NCBI GenBank assembly: GCA_009379725.1
Contig: WHTF01000008.1
Coordinates: forward strand, 1 to 64,000
DNA length: 64,000 nucleotides
Direction: 5' to 3'
Source: Deltaproteobacteria bacterium
GTDB taxonomy: Bacteria > Desulfobacterota > Binatia > UBA9968
The position numbers and the translations under genes are program-made. Under the pieces are notes generated by a model. It was given only the letters and a program-made list of their open reading frames with translations. It was not told where the DNA came from and searched no databases. Numbering within the stretch: position 1 is the stretch's first letter; the number at the start of each line of letters is the position of its first letter. This document shows, piece by piece, positions 46,247 to 54,802 of this stretch.

Positions 46247-46975
46247 GTGGCGTCAGACAGGTATTTGACTTTTACGGAGCATCTTGAAGAGCTGCGCTCG
46301 TGTTTGTTTAGGTCGTTGGCTGCGATTGTTATCGCTTCTGCAGTTTGCTACTTTTTTGCCGACTCGATCTTTGGCTTCATGGTGGCTCCGCTTAAACAAA
46401 GCTTGCCTCCTGGCCAGAATCTAATTGGGACGACAGTAACCGAAGCCTTTTTCACTGAAATCAAAGTCGCGTTTTTGGCGGGAGTTCTTTCTTCTTCTCC
46501 GTTCATTTTTTATGAGATCTGGCGTTTTATCCGACCAGGTCTCATCGGTAATGAAGGCAGGTTAGTTGTCCCATTTGTCGTTTGCGCCACTCTATTCTTT
46601 TTGGGCGGCGCATTTTTCTGTTACCGGATTGTGCTCCCGGTGGCGTTTTCCTATTTTATTGAACAGTATGGCACGATGGGCGTTACCCCGGCGATCCGCT
46701 TAGGCGAATATTTTACTTTTTTTTTTCGTATGGTATTGGCCTTCGGAATAACCTTTGAATTGCCGATTATTACATTTGTTTTAGTGCGGTTAGGAATTTG
46801 GGATCACCGCTTCATGCGCCGGTCCTTTCGTTATGCGGTCATTGTGATATTCATTCTTGCGGCGTTTTTAACACCGACGCCGGATATTATTAATCAACTA
46901 TTACTGGCGGTTCCGATGGTGCTGCTTTATTTCTTGAGCATCGGTGTCGCATATATCTGGCGCAAATCGGAATAA
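46247..46975 (+). CDS. tatC: Sec-independent translocase component TatC
   Basis: A 242-residue membrane protein with six predicted helices. The family motifs are TFTEHLEELRSCL at the start, SPFIFYEIWRFIRPGL in the first cytoplasmic region, and ITFELPIITFVLVRLG with LTPTPDIINQ later. TatC recognises twin-arginine signals, such as the one on the dioxygenase at 1-526. GTG 46247 has GGAGG about seven bases upstream. No tatA or tatB adjoins it. It is the first gene after the terminator at 46188. Confidence 0.94.
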   Translation: MASDRYLTFTEHLEELRSCLFRSLAAIVIASAVCYFFADSIFGFMVAPLKQSLPPGQNLIGTTVTEAFFTEIKVAFLAGVLSSSPFIFYEIWRFIRPGLIGNEGRLVVPFVVCATLFFLGGAFFCYRIVLPVAFSYFIEQYGTMGVTPAIRLGEYFTFFFRMVLAFGITFELPIITFVLVRLGIWDHRFMRRSFRYAVIVIFILAAFLTPTPDIINQLLLAVPMVLLYFLSIGVAYIWRKSE

Positions 46976-47015
46976 GTCCTGTTTTATCTATTATCAAGAG
47001 GGATGAGGAGGAGTG

Positions 47016-49139
47016 ATGGTCTCATTTGTTATCGCCATTAGTTGTTTGTCGCTGGTGTTCGCGGTGTATCTCGCCCGGTGGGTACTGGCGCGCGACACGG
47101 GTACGCCGAAGATGCAAGAGATTTCCAACGCCATCAAAGAAGGCGCCGAAGCTTTTCTCTCCCGGCAGAACCGGACGATTATCTTTATGTCCGCTGTGTT
47201 GGCGTTGGTAATCTTTTTTCTTTACGCCTACGTTCGCACGCCCAGCCCGGCAGATCCAGTTTCGCCGGTGCAAATGGCCTTTTGGACGACTCTCTCCTTT
47301 GTCCTCGGCGCACTTTGTTCCGTAATTGCCGGTTACGTTGGCATGTGGGTTTCGATTCGAGCAAATATTAGAACCGCTTCCGCAGTGCGCACCAGCCTCA
47401 ACGAGGGGCTCCGTATCGCAATGCGCGGCGGCGCGGTGTCGGGACTGTTTGTTGTCGCGATGAGTCTGCTCGGGGTGGGTGGCCTTTATGCATTGCTCGA
47501 GTTTCTTGGACACGATCCGCAGAAGATTCCGTTTACGATTGTCGGCTATGGCTTTGGAGCATCTTTTGTCGCCTTGTTCGCTCAGTTAGGCGGCGGCATC
47601 TTTACGAAAGCGGCGGACGTCGGTGCCGATCTTGTCGGTAAAGTCGAGGCCGGAATCCCCGAGGACGACCCTCGCAACCCGGCCGTTATAGCTGATCTTG
47701 TGGGCGACAATGTCGGTGACTGTGCCGGTCGTGGCGCCGATCTGTTCGAATCCACCGCGGCGGAGAATATCGGCGCAATGATTCTTGGGGTGGGGCTCTA
47801 TCCGTATTTCGGAATTAAGGGAATTGTGTTTCCATTGGTAGCCCGCGCCCTCGGGCTGATCGCTTCCATCGTCGGTATCATGATCGTCAAAACCGACGAG
47901 AAGGGCGATGCCATGCAGGCTTTGAACCGTGGTTATTACGTAACCAGCGCTCTCGCTATGGTGGGCTTTTTCATTTGCTCTCAATGGCTTCTTTCAGTCG
48001 ATCCTGTAAAATACCCGGAAGCCGAATACGCATGGTTTTATTTCTTTCTGTGCGGCGTCATCGGTATTCTCATGGCCCAAGCTTTCGTTTACATAACGCA
48101 ATATTATACCGAGTATAAATATCGTCCGGTTAGAGAAATTGCCGAGGCGTCTCAAACCGGACCGGCTACCAATATCATTGCAGGAATCGCCGTGGGTTTT
48201 GAGTGCGTGGCGGCGCCTGTCCTCGTCATCTCGGTAGCGATCATTTCCTCTTACTATTTGGGACTCAATAGCGGTGTTCAGAACGCTGGTCTTTTCGGCA
48301 CCGCCGTAGCGACCATGGGCATGTTGGGCACAGCCGCATATATTCTTGCCATGGACACCTTTGGTCCGATCACCGACAATGCCGGCGGTATCGTCGAGAT
48401 GAGCGGGCAGCCGGAGGAGGTCCGTCATAAGACCGATCGGCTCGACGCAGTGGGAAATACAACCAAGGCGTTGACCAAAGGGTACGCCATCGGATCGGCG
48501 GCCCTCGCCGCATTCTTGCTGTTTTCGGCCTATCTTGATGAGGTGGCTCACTACGGTCATCCGTTGGAAGCCGTCAATATCGCCAAGCCAGAAGTATTCG
48601 TCGGTGCTTTATTGGGGGCAATGTTGGTTTTTCTTTTCTCCGCGTATGCGATTCGCGCCGTTGGTAAAGCCGCTTTCGTTGTCATCAACGAGGTCCGGCG
48701 CCAGTTCAAAGAGAACCCAGGCATTCTCCAGGGCACAGTAAAACCCGATTATCGCCGTTGCGTCGACATTGTCACAGTGGGCGCGCTGAAACAGATGGTC
48801 CTTCCCGGAGTCATCGCCGTGACGATGCCCATTGCCGTCGGTTTAGTGTTCCGCGCTTTCGGCGTCGGTGCCGAGGCGGTGGCGGCATTTCTAATGGTGG
48901 GTACCATTGCCGGTATCCTCGTCGCAACTTTCTTGAATAACAGTGGCGGCGCTTGGGACAATGCCAAGAAATATATTGAAACCGGCGCATACGGTGGCAA
49001 GGGCTCTGAGCCTCATAAAGCTGCGGTAGTCGGAGACACGTTGGGCGATCCGTTTAAAGATACGGCAGGTCCGAGCTTGCACGTGTTGATCAAGCTTCTG
49101 GCCACGATCACGCTGGTCCTTGCGCCGTTGTTTGTCTAA
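47016..49139 (+). CDS. hppA: Membrane-bound K+-independent H+-pumping pyrophosphatase
   Basis: A 707-residue membrane pump of about 16 helices. The pyrophosphate-binding core is present: DVGADLVGKVEAGIPEDDPR and NVGDCAGRGADLFE, with later GGAWDNAKKYIETG and DTLGDPFKDTAGPS. At the K+-selectivity site the sequence is GNTTKALTKG with Lys484, the residue found in K+-independent H+-pumping forms (K+-dependent ones have Ala). It couples pyrophosphate hydrolysis to proton export, saving energy. ATG 47016 follows GAGGAG. Confidence 0.95.
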   Translation: MVSFVIAISCLSLVFAVYLARWVLARDTGTPKMQEISNAIKEGAEAFLSRQNRTIIFMSAVLALVIFFLYAYVRTPSPADPVSPVQMAFWTTLSFVLGALCSVIAGYVGMWVSIRANIRTASAVRTSLNEGLRIAMRGGAVSGLFVVAMSLLGVGGLYALLEFLGHDPQKIPFTIVGYGFGASFVALFAQLGGGIFTKAADVGADLVGKVEAGIPEDDPRNPAVIADLVGDNVGDCAGRGADLFESTAAENIGAMILGVGLYPYFGIKGIVFPLVARALGLIASIVGIMIVKTDEKGDAMQALNRGYYVTSALAMVGFFICSQWLLSVDPVKYPEAEYAWFYFFLCGVIGILMAQAFVYITQYYTEYKYRPVREIAEASQTGPATNIIAGIAVGFECVAAPVLVISVAIISSYYLGLNSGVQNAGLFGTAVATMGMLGTAAYILAMDTFGPITDNAGGIVEMSGQPEEVRHKTDRLDAVGNTTKALTKGYAIGSAALAAFLLFSAYLDEVAHYGHPLEAVNIAKPEVFVGALLGAMLVFLFSAYAIRAVGKAAFVVINEVRRQFKENPGILQGTVKPDYRRCVDIVTVGALKQMVLPGVIAVTMPIAVGLVFRAFGVGAEAVAAFLMVGTIAGILVATFLNNSGGAWDNAKKYIETGAYGGKGSEPHKAAVVGDTLGDPFKDTAGPSLHVLIKLLATITLVLAPLFV

Positions 49140-49236
49140 ACGGTTCAGCTCTAATTCGAGAAGCATCTTCGAAAAACCTTCCGTGTTATGGCACGCGCAA
49201 ATATGCTAAGGAAATGAAGGTGTCGCTTTGATCAGC

Positions 49237-49325
49237 GCCCGGATGGTGGAATTGGTAGACACACGGGACTTAAAATCCCGAGGACCGAAAGGTTCGTGCC
49301 GGTTCGAGTCCGGCTCCGGGCACCA
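49237..49325 (+). tRNA. tRNA-Leu (anticodon TAA)
   Basis: An 89-base gene including encoded CCA. The acceptor GCCCGGA pairs with TCCGGGC (49315-49321). The anticodon loop CTTAAAA has anticodon TAA at 49271-49273. A long class II variable arm (about cgaggaccgaaaggttcg) and a T-arm with GGTTCGAGTCC follow. It lies about 100 bases after hppA. Confidence 0.96.
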
Positions 49326-49580
49326 TGAGTGCAGCTAACATTGTGTGCTGCTTTCTCTAGATGTTGTGCCGAGCTTCGATGGAACGTCAGGTTCAAGTTA
49401 GGCGCTCTCGAAACTTCGTGCTGCTCCTCACTCAGATTCAGCAGCATGGTTGTATTCACTTAGGTGCTATGCGAGAGACCAAGGGTGCATTGTCGATGAG
49501 ATTTTCGGATTTCTCTTACTGTTTATGTTGAGCACTCCTAATCTATCGGTCACAGTGGTAGAAAAGGAGGTGGATTGATC

Positions 49581-49817
49581 ATGCCTCAGTACGAAATTCA
49601 CGTACTCTGTAGTGAATGTGGTGCCGAGCATCCAATGCGCGTTCGGCTTCATCTCGATGATGGTCCGGCTGAGAAGCGGAGTATTGGTGAGACTTATAAA
49701 GGAAAAACACAGCCTCCACAGCTTCTGGCTATTGGAGGCCACAAGACGCTGTGCTTGAAAACCGGGAGGATGTTTGTACAGGAAGACGATGAGCATATTT
49801 TTCTCGTCCCGAGATAA
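49581..49817 (+). CDS. Small cysteine-containing protein of unknown family
   Basis: A 78-residue protein beginning MPQYEIHVLCSECGAEHPM. The CSEC pair plus a later cysteine in HKTLCLKTGR could form an incomplete zinc site. The rest is acidic-to-neutral and short. AAAAGGAGGTG lies just before ATG 49581, a strong ribosome-binding site that supports real translation. No family is recognised and no neighbour suggests a role. Confidence 0.55.
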   Translation: MPQYEIHVLCSECGAEHPMRVRLHLDDGPAEKRSIGETYKGKTQPPQLLAIGGHKTLCLKTGRMFVQEDDEHIFLVPR

Positions 49818-50126
49818 ACATCGTTTTACAAAGGTAACGCAGCTCGAGTCGCTAATCTTTTACGGCTAAGTAAAAGCTCGAGGAGAGCTTTCCCACCCCG
49901 GCAACCCATTGTTCGCCATCTAGTTGTCTGGCACGCGATTTCTGAAAACTTCCGCGGATGGGACAGTTTTTGCGGCAGCCGTCGCGAGCATTGGACATGC
50001 CCCGGAAGAAATCGTTTGAATGCGACGTATTGCCGATGCGCGAATCTGGCATATCCTTTGCGCACGTATTTACTTTGGCGGAATCTTACACATCCGCAGA
50101 TCAATAGAACGACGGAGGAAAGTTCG
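49818..50126. other. Gene-free stretch between the small cysteine protein and the CsbD-like gene
   Basis: It contains a hairpin CTTTTAC/GTAAAAG (49857-49876) with a CTCGAG copy on each side, without a T-run. No gene is supported. The 3' end should hold the promoter of the CsbD-like gene, but no clear -35/-10 pair is seen. Confidence 0.3.
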
Positions 50127-50609
50127 ATGAACCAAGATGTATTCTCAGGGCAATGGAAACAAATGCGAGGAACGCTCAAATCGTGGTGGGGCAGGCTTAC
50201 TGATGATGACTTTGATCGCGTCGGTGGGCAAAAAGATAAGCTCATTGGAGTCGTGCAAGAAAGATATGGCCAGACGCGGCAACAGGCTGAACAAGAGGTC
50301 GAGCGACGCCTTTCGGAATATGGCCAAATGGGCGCCACTGCTGGGGAGAGCGCCTCGAAATTAAAAGCCAAGGTAGACGAATTTGGCGCAACTGTCTCGC
50401 ATAAGGCGAGCGACGCCACCAGTGCAGTGACTAGTGGAGTGCAAACAGCGCGTTCTTATTTCCACGACAGAGATCTTGACGACGTGAGCGGAGACATTGC
50501 AGGGTTAGTTCGCAGGTATCCGATTCAAGCCTGCCTCATCGGCATTGGATTGGGATATTTACTGGCACGGAGCACATTGGGTCTTGGCGAACGATCCCGC
50601 ATTGACTGA
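50127..50609 (+). CDS. CsbD-like stress protein fused to a DUF883-type membrane anchor
   Basis: A 160-residue protein. The N-terminus (residues about 1-60) matches CsbD: QWKQMRGTLKSWWGRLTDDD and DKLIGVVQERYG. The C-terminal half resembles DUF883/YqjD proteins: a helical linker (about 70-110), then YPIQACLIGIGLGYLLARS, a membrane helix that anchors it. CsbD proteins are general-stress induced; YqjD-type proteins tie ribosomes or other partners to the membrane. GGAGG lies nine bases before ATG 50127. A hairpin terminator follows at 50641. Confidence 0.72.
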   Translation: MNQDVFSGQWKQMRGTLKSWWGRLTDDDFDRVGGQKDKLIGVVQERYGQTRQQAEQEVERRLSEYGQMGATAGESASKLKAKVDEFGATVSHKASDATSAVTSGVQTARSYFHDRDLDDVSGDIAGLVRRYPIQACLIGIGLGYLLARSTLGLGERSRID

Positions 50610-50640
50610 GCTTTTCTCAAATAGGCGCTCAATCTGTTTG

Positions 50641-50669
50641 CCGACAAGACGATAAGCCCGTCTTGTCGG
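50641..50669 (+). terminator. Hairpin terminator after the CsbD-like gene
   Basis: CCGACAAGACG (50641-50651) pairs with CGTCTTGTCGG (50659-50669) around a seven-base loop, followed by ATGAATTTTT. The stem is strong but the T-run is offset. Confidence 0.65.
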
Positions 50670-51146
50670 TATGAATTTTTACGTGTTCCAATGTTCGCGC
50701 TATTGTATTCCATAGGCTAGCAATTCCCAGTCGGCGGCTTTTTCTCGGCCCCATCGTCCGATTCGTTAGTCACCTAAAATTCCGGGTGTTATTAAGATTG
50801 CGGCTATTTTCTTGAGCGAAGTTTTCTCTTCCATCTCAAGCCCGGTGGAAAATCCTTTGGTGATCTTTCGGTTGACCACAATTTCCGTTTGAAATACTAA
50901 GCTCGAAAATCTTTCCAGCTAGCTAGAGTTGAATCAGAAGTGATAATTATCCTTTAAAAAAATTCACCAATATGTCATAGAGGGAGCCGGCCAACTCGCG
51001 TCAGCAGGAGTTAGGTGCCAAATAGAGCTTGATTGATTGCGGTTTTACGCGCTGCTGATCGTGTGCGATCAACAAATGCTCCCAGAGACCGCCTTGTAGC
51101 GCGTCATTTAAGGCGAAATAAACAAATAAGGCATGAGGAGGGACTC
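50670..51146. promoter_or_regulatory. Long intergenic region with two palindromes upstream of the dehydrogenase-TPP enzyme pair
   Basis: No gene is supported here. GATAATTATC at 50942-50951 is a perfect palindrome in AT-rich sequence, reminiscent of half of a Fur box. TGATCG-TGTG-CGATCA at 51056-51071 is a perfect inverted repeat with a four-base spacer, about 76 bases before GTG 51147, a normal distance for a repressor or activator site. Both are candidates only. Confidence 0.3.
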
Positions 51147-52061
51147 GTGGCTTTTCGAAAGATCGGCATCATGAGCATTGGCGAGATGGGTTACCACTGG
51201 GCGCAACTGCTAAATCTGCACGGTGCCGAGGTGCTGACCTACGCTCGGGATCGCAGCGAGGTTACACGGAAGCGAGCGGAAAATGTTGGCGTGAAATCCA
51301 CCGGATCATTGCAGCAATTGTGCCAGGAAGCCGATCTAATCGTATCGATTGTCGTTCCTTCAGCAGCGCTAAAGATTGCTGCGAAAATCGCCAAATCTGC
51401 GGCGCAAGTAAATCGTCGAGACCTGCTCTATCTGGATGCCAATGCGATTTCGCCGATGACTGCGGAAAAAATCAATACGGTCCTCGGTCAAGGCGACGTG
51501 AGGTTCGTTGACGGCTGCATTATCGGCTCAGCAGCAAAAATGGACAAAGGAGCAGTGGTTTATGCTTCGGGACCGCAGGCCTCTCGTATCCTTGAGCTCG
51601 AATCGTTTGGTTTCACGGTGCAGGTTCTTGGGGCTGGCACCTCACAGGCGTCGGCATTTAAAGTTGTTTATGCCGGATTGACCAAAGGACTGCAGGGCCT
51701 GTTTGTCGAACTGCTGATGGGCGCGAAGAGCTTCGGCCTTTTGGACGAGATCGTCAACCGTTACGAAGAGAGCTTTCCCGGCCTGCTGGATAAAGTCAGT
51801 CCCAGCATCATTGGTTTGCGTATTCACGCAGCCCGGCGTGCCGAAGAGATGGACGAGCTCAAGCGTACCTATGCCCATCATGGAATGAGTGCCTTGTTGG
51901 CGCCGGCGATTCAAAAGGTGCTTAGCAGTATCGCTGAGTTGGACGTCCGCACGACTTCGGAGAAGGGAATTCGGGAAGGAAACCTTCTGGATGTGCTGGA
52001 GCTATTTTACCAAAAGGGATTATTAAAAGATGGGCGCCTTGCGTCAAAGATGAGCAAGTGA
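51147..52061 (+). CDS. 6-Phosphogluconate dehydrogenase-like NAD(P)-dependent oxidoreductase (DUF1932 type)
   Basis: A 304-residue protein. The N-terminal Rossmann domain reads RKIGIMSIGEMGYHWAQLL, with Ser in place of the usual first glycine pair. LYLDANAISPMTAEKI and VDGCIIGSAAKMDKGAVVYASG continue as in the 3-hydroxyisobutyrate/6PGDH family. The C-terminal helical domain (about 190-300) resembles DUF1932. GTG 51147 follows AGGAGGG by four bases; an in-frame start at 51033 lacks support. The next gene, a TPP enzyme, starts 55 bases later and probably shares the transcript. Confidence 0.72.
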   Translation: MAFRKIGIMSIGEMGYHWAQLLNLHGAEVLTYARDRSEVTRKRAENVGVKSTGSLQQLCQEADLIVSIVVPSAALKIAAKIAKSAAQVNRRDLLYLDANAISPMTAEKINTVLGQGDVRFVDGCIIGSAAKMDKGAVVYASGPQASRILELESFGFTVQVLGAGTSQASAFKVVYAGLTKGLQGLFVELLMGAKSFGLLDEIVNRYEESFPGLLDKVSPSIIGLRIHAARRAEEMDELKRTYAHHGMSALLAPAIQKVLSSIAELDVRTTSEKGIREGNLLDVLELFYQKGLLKDGRLASKMSK

Positions 52062-52116
52062 TAGGCGCATGAGTGTATTTATTCTAATTTGAGCTGAAAA
52101 CAGGAGGAGACACACA

Positions 52117-53898
52117 GTGGCCAAAGCCGAAAGCAGGGTAGAAAAGAAGCAACCACAATATGGCTCGGACGTGGTCGTAGATCTCATGAAGGCCCATGAT
52201 ATCGAGTATGCCGCCTTCAATCCCGGGGCGACCTTTCGTGGTATCCATGACTCTATCGTCAACTATGGCGGTAACTACAAGCCGGAAGTGATTTTTTGCT
52301 GCCATGAGGAGTTTTCGGTGGCCATCGCTCACGGTTACGCCAAAGCGAAAGGTAAACCGATGATCGCGATTGTTCATAACATGGTCGGCTTGCAGCACGC
52401 GAGCATGGCGATCTTCAATGCCTGGATCGATCGGGTGCCGATTATTGTGCTGGGCGGAACGGGTCCAATGAACACTAAACGGCGTCGCCCCCGCATCGAT
52501 TGGATCCATACCGCGCTGGTGCAGGGCAATCAAGTGCGCGATTACGTAAAGTGGGACGATCAACCCTATACGCTTGCCGACGTACCCGATTCCTTCATCC
52601 GCGGTTATCGGATCGCCACCACTGAACCGATGGCACCTGTTTATATTAACTATGACGCCGACATTCAGGAGGAATCGATTAATACCCCGGTTGACCTTCC
52701 CGATGTCAGCCGTTATGGGCCACCGGCACCCGCGCAGGCGAACCCGGATGCGTTGCGGCGAGCCGCGGAGTTATTGGTCAATTCCCAAGTACCTTTGATT
52801 GTTGCAGACACACTGGGACGCAACCCTAAAACCGTGCCAGCACTGATCGAATTAGCCGAGCTTCTGGCGATCCCCGTGATCGATAAAGGAGCGCGCTTTA
52901 ATTTTCCGACCAACCATCCGTTGGACGCGACCGATGGAGCGAGAGAGATCCTGCCAAAAGCCGATGTGATATTAGCTCTCGACGTTGCCGATCTGTATGG
53001 CTCCATCACAACCGTCAGCAAACAAACCCGAGAATGTATCTACGTGACATCTCCGTCAGTGAAGATCATTAACATTTCGATGCACGACATGCTGGTGCGC
53101 TCTTGGGCCGGCGATTATCAGGCCTTGCAACCCACCGACGTACCATTGACCGCCGACACCTCGGTGGCGGTGCCGGAATTGACTCGACTGTGCCGTGAGC
53201 TCTTAGGCACCGAGGCGAAGAAAAATTCGGTCATCGAAGCAAGACGCAAGGAACTCGGCGAGAAACACAAGAGCCGGCGCGCCAAATGGTTGGCCGACGC
53301 ACAAGCCAAAGCTTCCCTGCAGGACATCTCCACCGCATTTTTGGCCTACGACCTGGGTGAGGTGATCAAAAAAGAGGATTGGATACTAGTCAATGGAACT
53401 TCCAACGGCTGGGCGCGCCGTTTGTGGGACTTTACCAAACCCAATCAATATCTCGGTGCCAGTGGCGGCGCCGGCGTCGGCTATGGCGCTAGTGCAGCCA
53501 TCGGCGCGGCCTTGGCCCTCAAGGGGAGCGGCAAAGTCGCCATCGATATTCAATCCGATGGTGATTTGCTCATGACGTCGAGTTGCCTTTGGACTGCGGC
53601 GAAACATCGAATTCCACTGTTGATCGTGCTGCACAATAACCAGTCTTTCTACAATTCCGAAGAGCATGGTATCGAAGTGGCCAAGTTCCGCAAACGCCCC
53701 GTGGAAAACGCCGGGATCGGCACTCATGTGGACGATCCGGAAGTGGACTACGCCAAAATGGCACAGTCCTTTGGCGTACACGCGGAAGGTCCGATCCGCC
53801 GAACCAGCGATTTGCGGCCGGCCATTGAGAGAGCGCTTAAATATGTGAAAGAGAAACAACTGCCGGCTTTGGTCGACGTGGTTTCAGAGCCACGGTAA
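52117..53898 (+). CDS. Thiamine pyrophosphate-dependent enzyme (acetolactate synthase-like)
   Basis: A 593-residue TPP enzyme. The catalytic glutamate lies in FCCHEEFSVAIAHGYA, near residue 67. The N-terminal PYR domain continues HNMVGLQHASMAIFNAWIDR. The C-terminal PP domain has the TPP-binding DIQSDGDLLM, then LHNNQSFYN. This split is typical of acetolactate synthase, benzoylformate decarboxylase and sulfopyruvate decarboxylase-type enzymes; the substrate cannot be told. GTG 52117 follows CAGGAGGAG. The neighbour at 51147 may act in the same pathway. Confidence 0.82.
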   Translation: MAKAESRVEKKQPQYGSDVVVDLMKAHDIEYAAFNPGATFRGIHDSIVNYGGNYKPEVIFCCHEEFSVAIAHGYAKAKGKPMIAIVHNMVGLQHASMAIFNAWIDRVPIIVLGGTGPMNTKRRRPRIDWIHTALVQGNQVRDYVKWDDQPYTLADVPDSFIRGYRIATTEPMAPVYINYDADIQEESINTPVDLPDVSRYGPPAPAQANPDALRRAAELLVNSQVPLIVADTLGRNPKTVPALIELAELLAIPVIDKGARFNFPTNHPLDATDGAREILPKADVILALDVADLYGSITTVSKQTRECIYVTSPSVKIINISMHDMLVRSWAGDYQALQPTDVPLTADTSVAVPELTRLCRELLGTEAKKNSVIEARRKELGEKHKSRRAKWLADAQAKASLQDISTAFLAYDLGEVIKKEDWILVNGTSNGWARRLWDFTKPNQYLGASGGAGVGYGASAAIGAALALKGSGKVAIDIQSDGDLLMTSSCLWTAAKHRIPLLIVLHNNQSFYNSEEHGIEVAKFRKRPVENAGIGTHVDDPEVDYAKMAQSFGVHAEGPIRRTSDLRPAIERALKYVKEKQLPALVDVVSEPR

Positions 53899-53912
53899 AA
53901 CGCAATCGATTT

Positions 53913-54746
53913 GTGGCCAGTGATTTTTACGACATATTTCGCCGCGCCATAGATTGTCCTGAGGATCAAATAGATCTGGGCCATGCGGCGGCGGCGATTG
54001 CCAAGAGCGAGTATCCACACCTCGACATCGAAGATTGCCTGTCCCAGCTGGACCGGTTGGGACAGGCGGTGGAACACCGACTCGGTGACGAGAGAAATCC
54101 ATACCGCATTATTGCCGCCGTTAACACGGTTCTTTTCAAAAAGCTGGGTTATGAAGGGAATCGTGATCATTACTACGATCCAAAAAATAGTTATTTGAAC
54201 GACGTCATCGAGCGAAAGAGGGGGATTCCGATTAGTCTCTCGGTTCTTTATATGGAGATCGCTCGACGGGTCGGCTTATCACTAAGCGGGGTAGGCTTCC
54301 CGGGCCATTTTCTGGTCAAATATCAAGATGACGATGACGAAATTGTGATCGACGTGTTCAACCAGGGAGAAATCCTAATACGGAAAGATCTCGACAAGCT
54401 ACTGCAGCGACTCTATGGGAGTCAGCTGTCCTTTCAACCGAATTACCTTGCTGCAACAGGAAAGCGTGAAATTCTACGGCGCATGCTCAGCAACCTCAAA
54501 ATGATCTATTTACAGGGAAGTGAGCCGCTGAAAGCTTTGTCCATAGTTGAGCAGCTAGTGATTCTTGATCCTGTGTCGGCGCGCGAAATCCGTGACCGGG
54601 GGATGTTGTATATGAAGCTGGAGCGTTATGGGAAGGCTGTGGAAGACCTAGAAAAATATTTGAGGTTGGCTCCCGGCGCCGATGACGTCGTTACTATACA
54701 AGCGCAGATCGAATCGATAAAGCAACGATCAACTCAGATTCACTAA
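53913..54746 (+). CDS. SirB1-like protein with transglutaminase-like and TPR domains
   Basis: A 277-residue protein. The N-terminal half (about 30-190) has the SirB1/transglutaminase-like core: NDVIERKRGIPISLSVLYME and GVGFPGHFLVKYQDD. The histidine in PGHFLV is present, but I cannot see a catalytic cysteine in the usual place (the motif reads GIPISLSVLY). The C-terminal part (about 195-270) has TPR-like helices. These proteins are widespread and poorly understood. The GTG start has no clear ribosome-binding site; its position is 14 bases after the TPP enzyme stop. Confidence 0.78.
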   Translation: MASDFYDIFRRAIDCPEDQIDLGHAAAAIAKSEYPHLDIEDCLSQLDRLGQAVEHRLGDERNPYRIIAAVNTVLFKKLGYEGNRDHYYDPKNSYLNDVIERKRGIPISLSVLYMEIARRVGLSLSGVGFPGHFLVKYQDDDDEIVIDVFNQGEILIRKDLDKLLQRLYGSQLSFQPNYLAATGKREILRRMLSNLKMIYLQGSEPLKALSIVEQLVILDPVSAREIRDRGMLYMKLERYGKAVEDLEKYLRLAPGADDVVTIQAQIESIKQRSTQIH

Positions 54747-54802
54747 CAGATAACAAACGCGAAGATGAACTCGGCTGAACTTTCTTCGGCGGACACTCGG
54801 TC

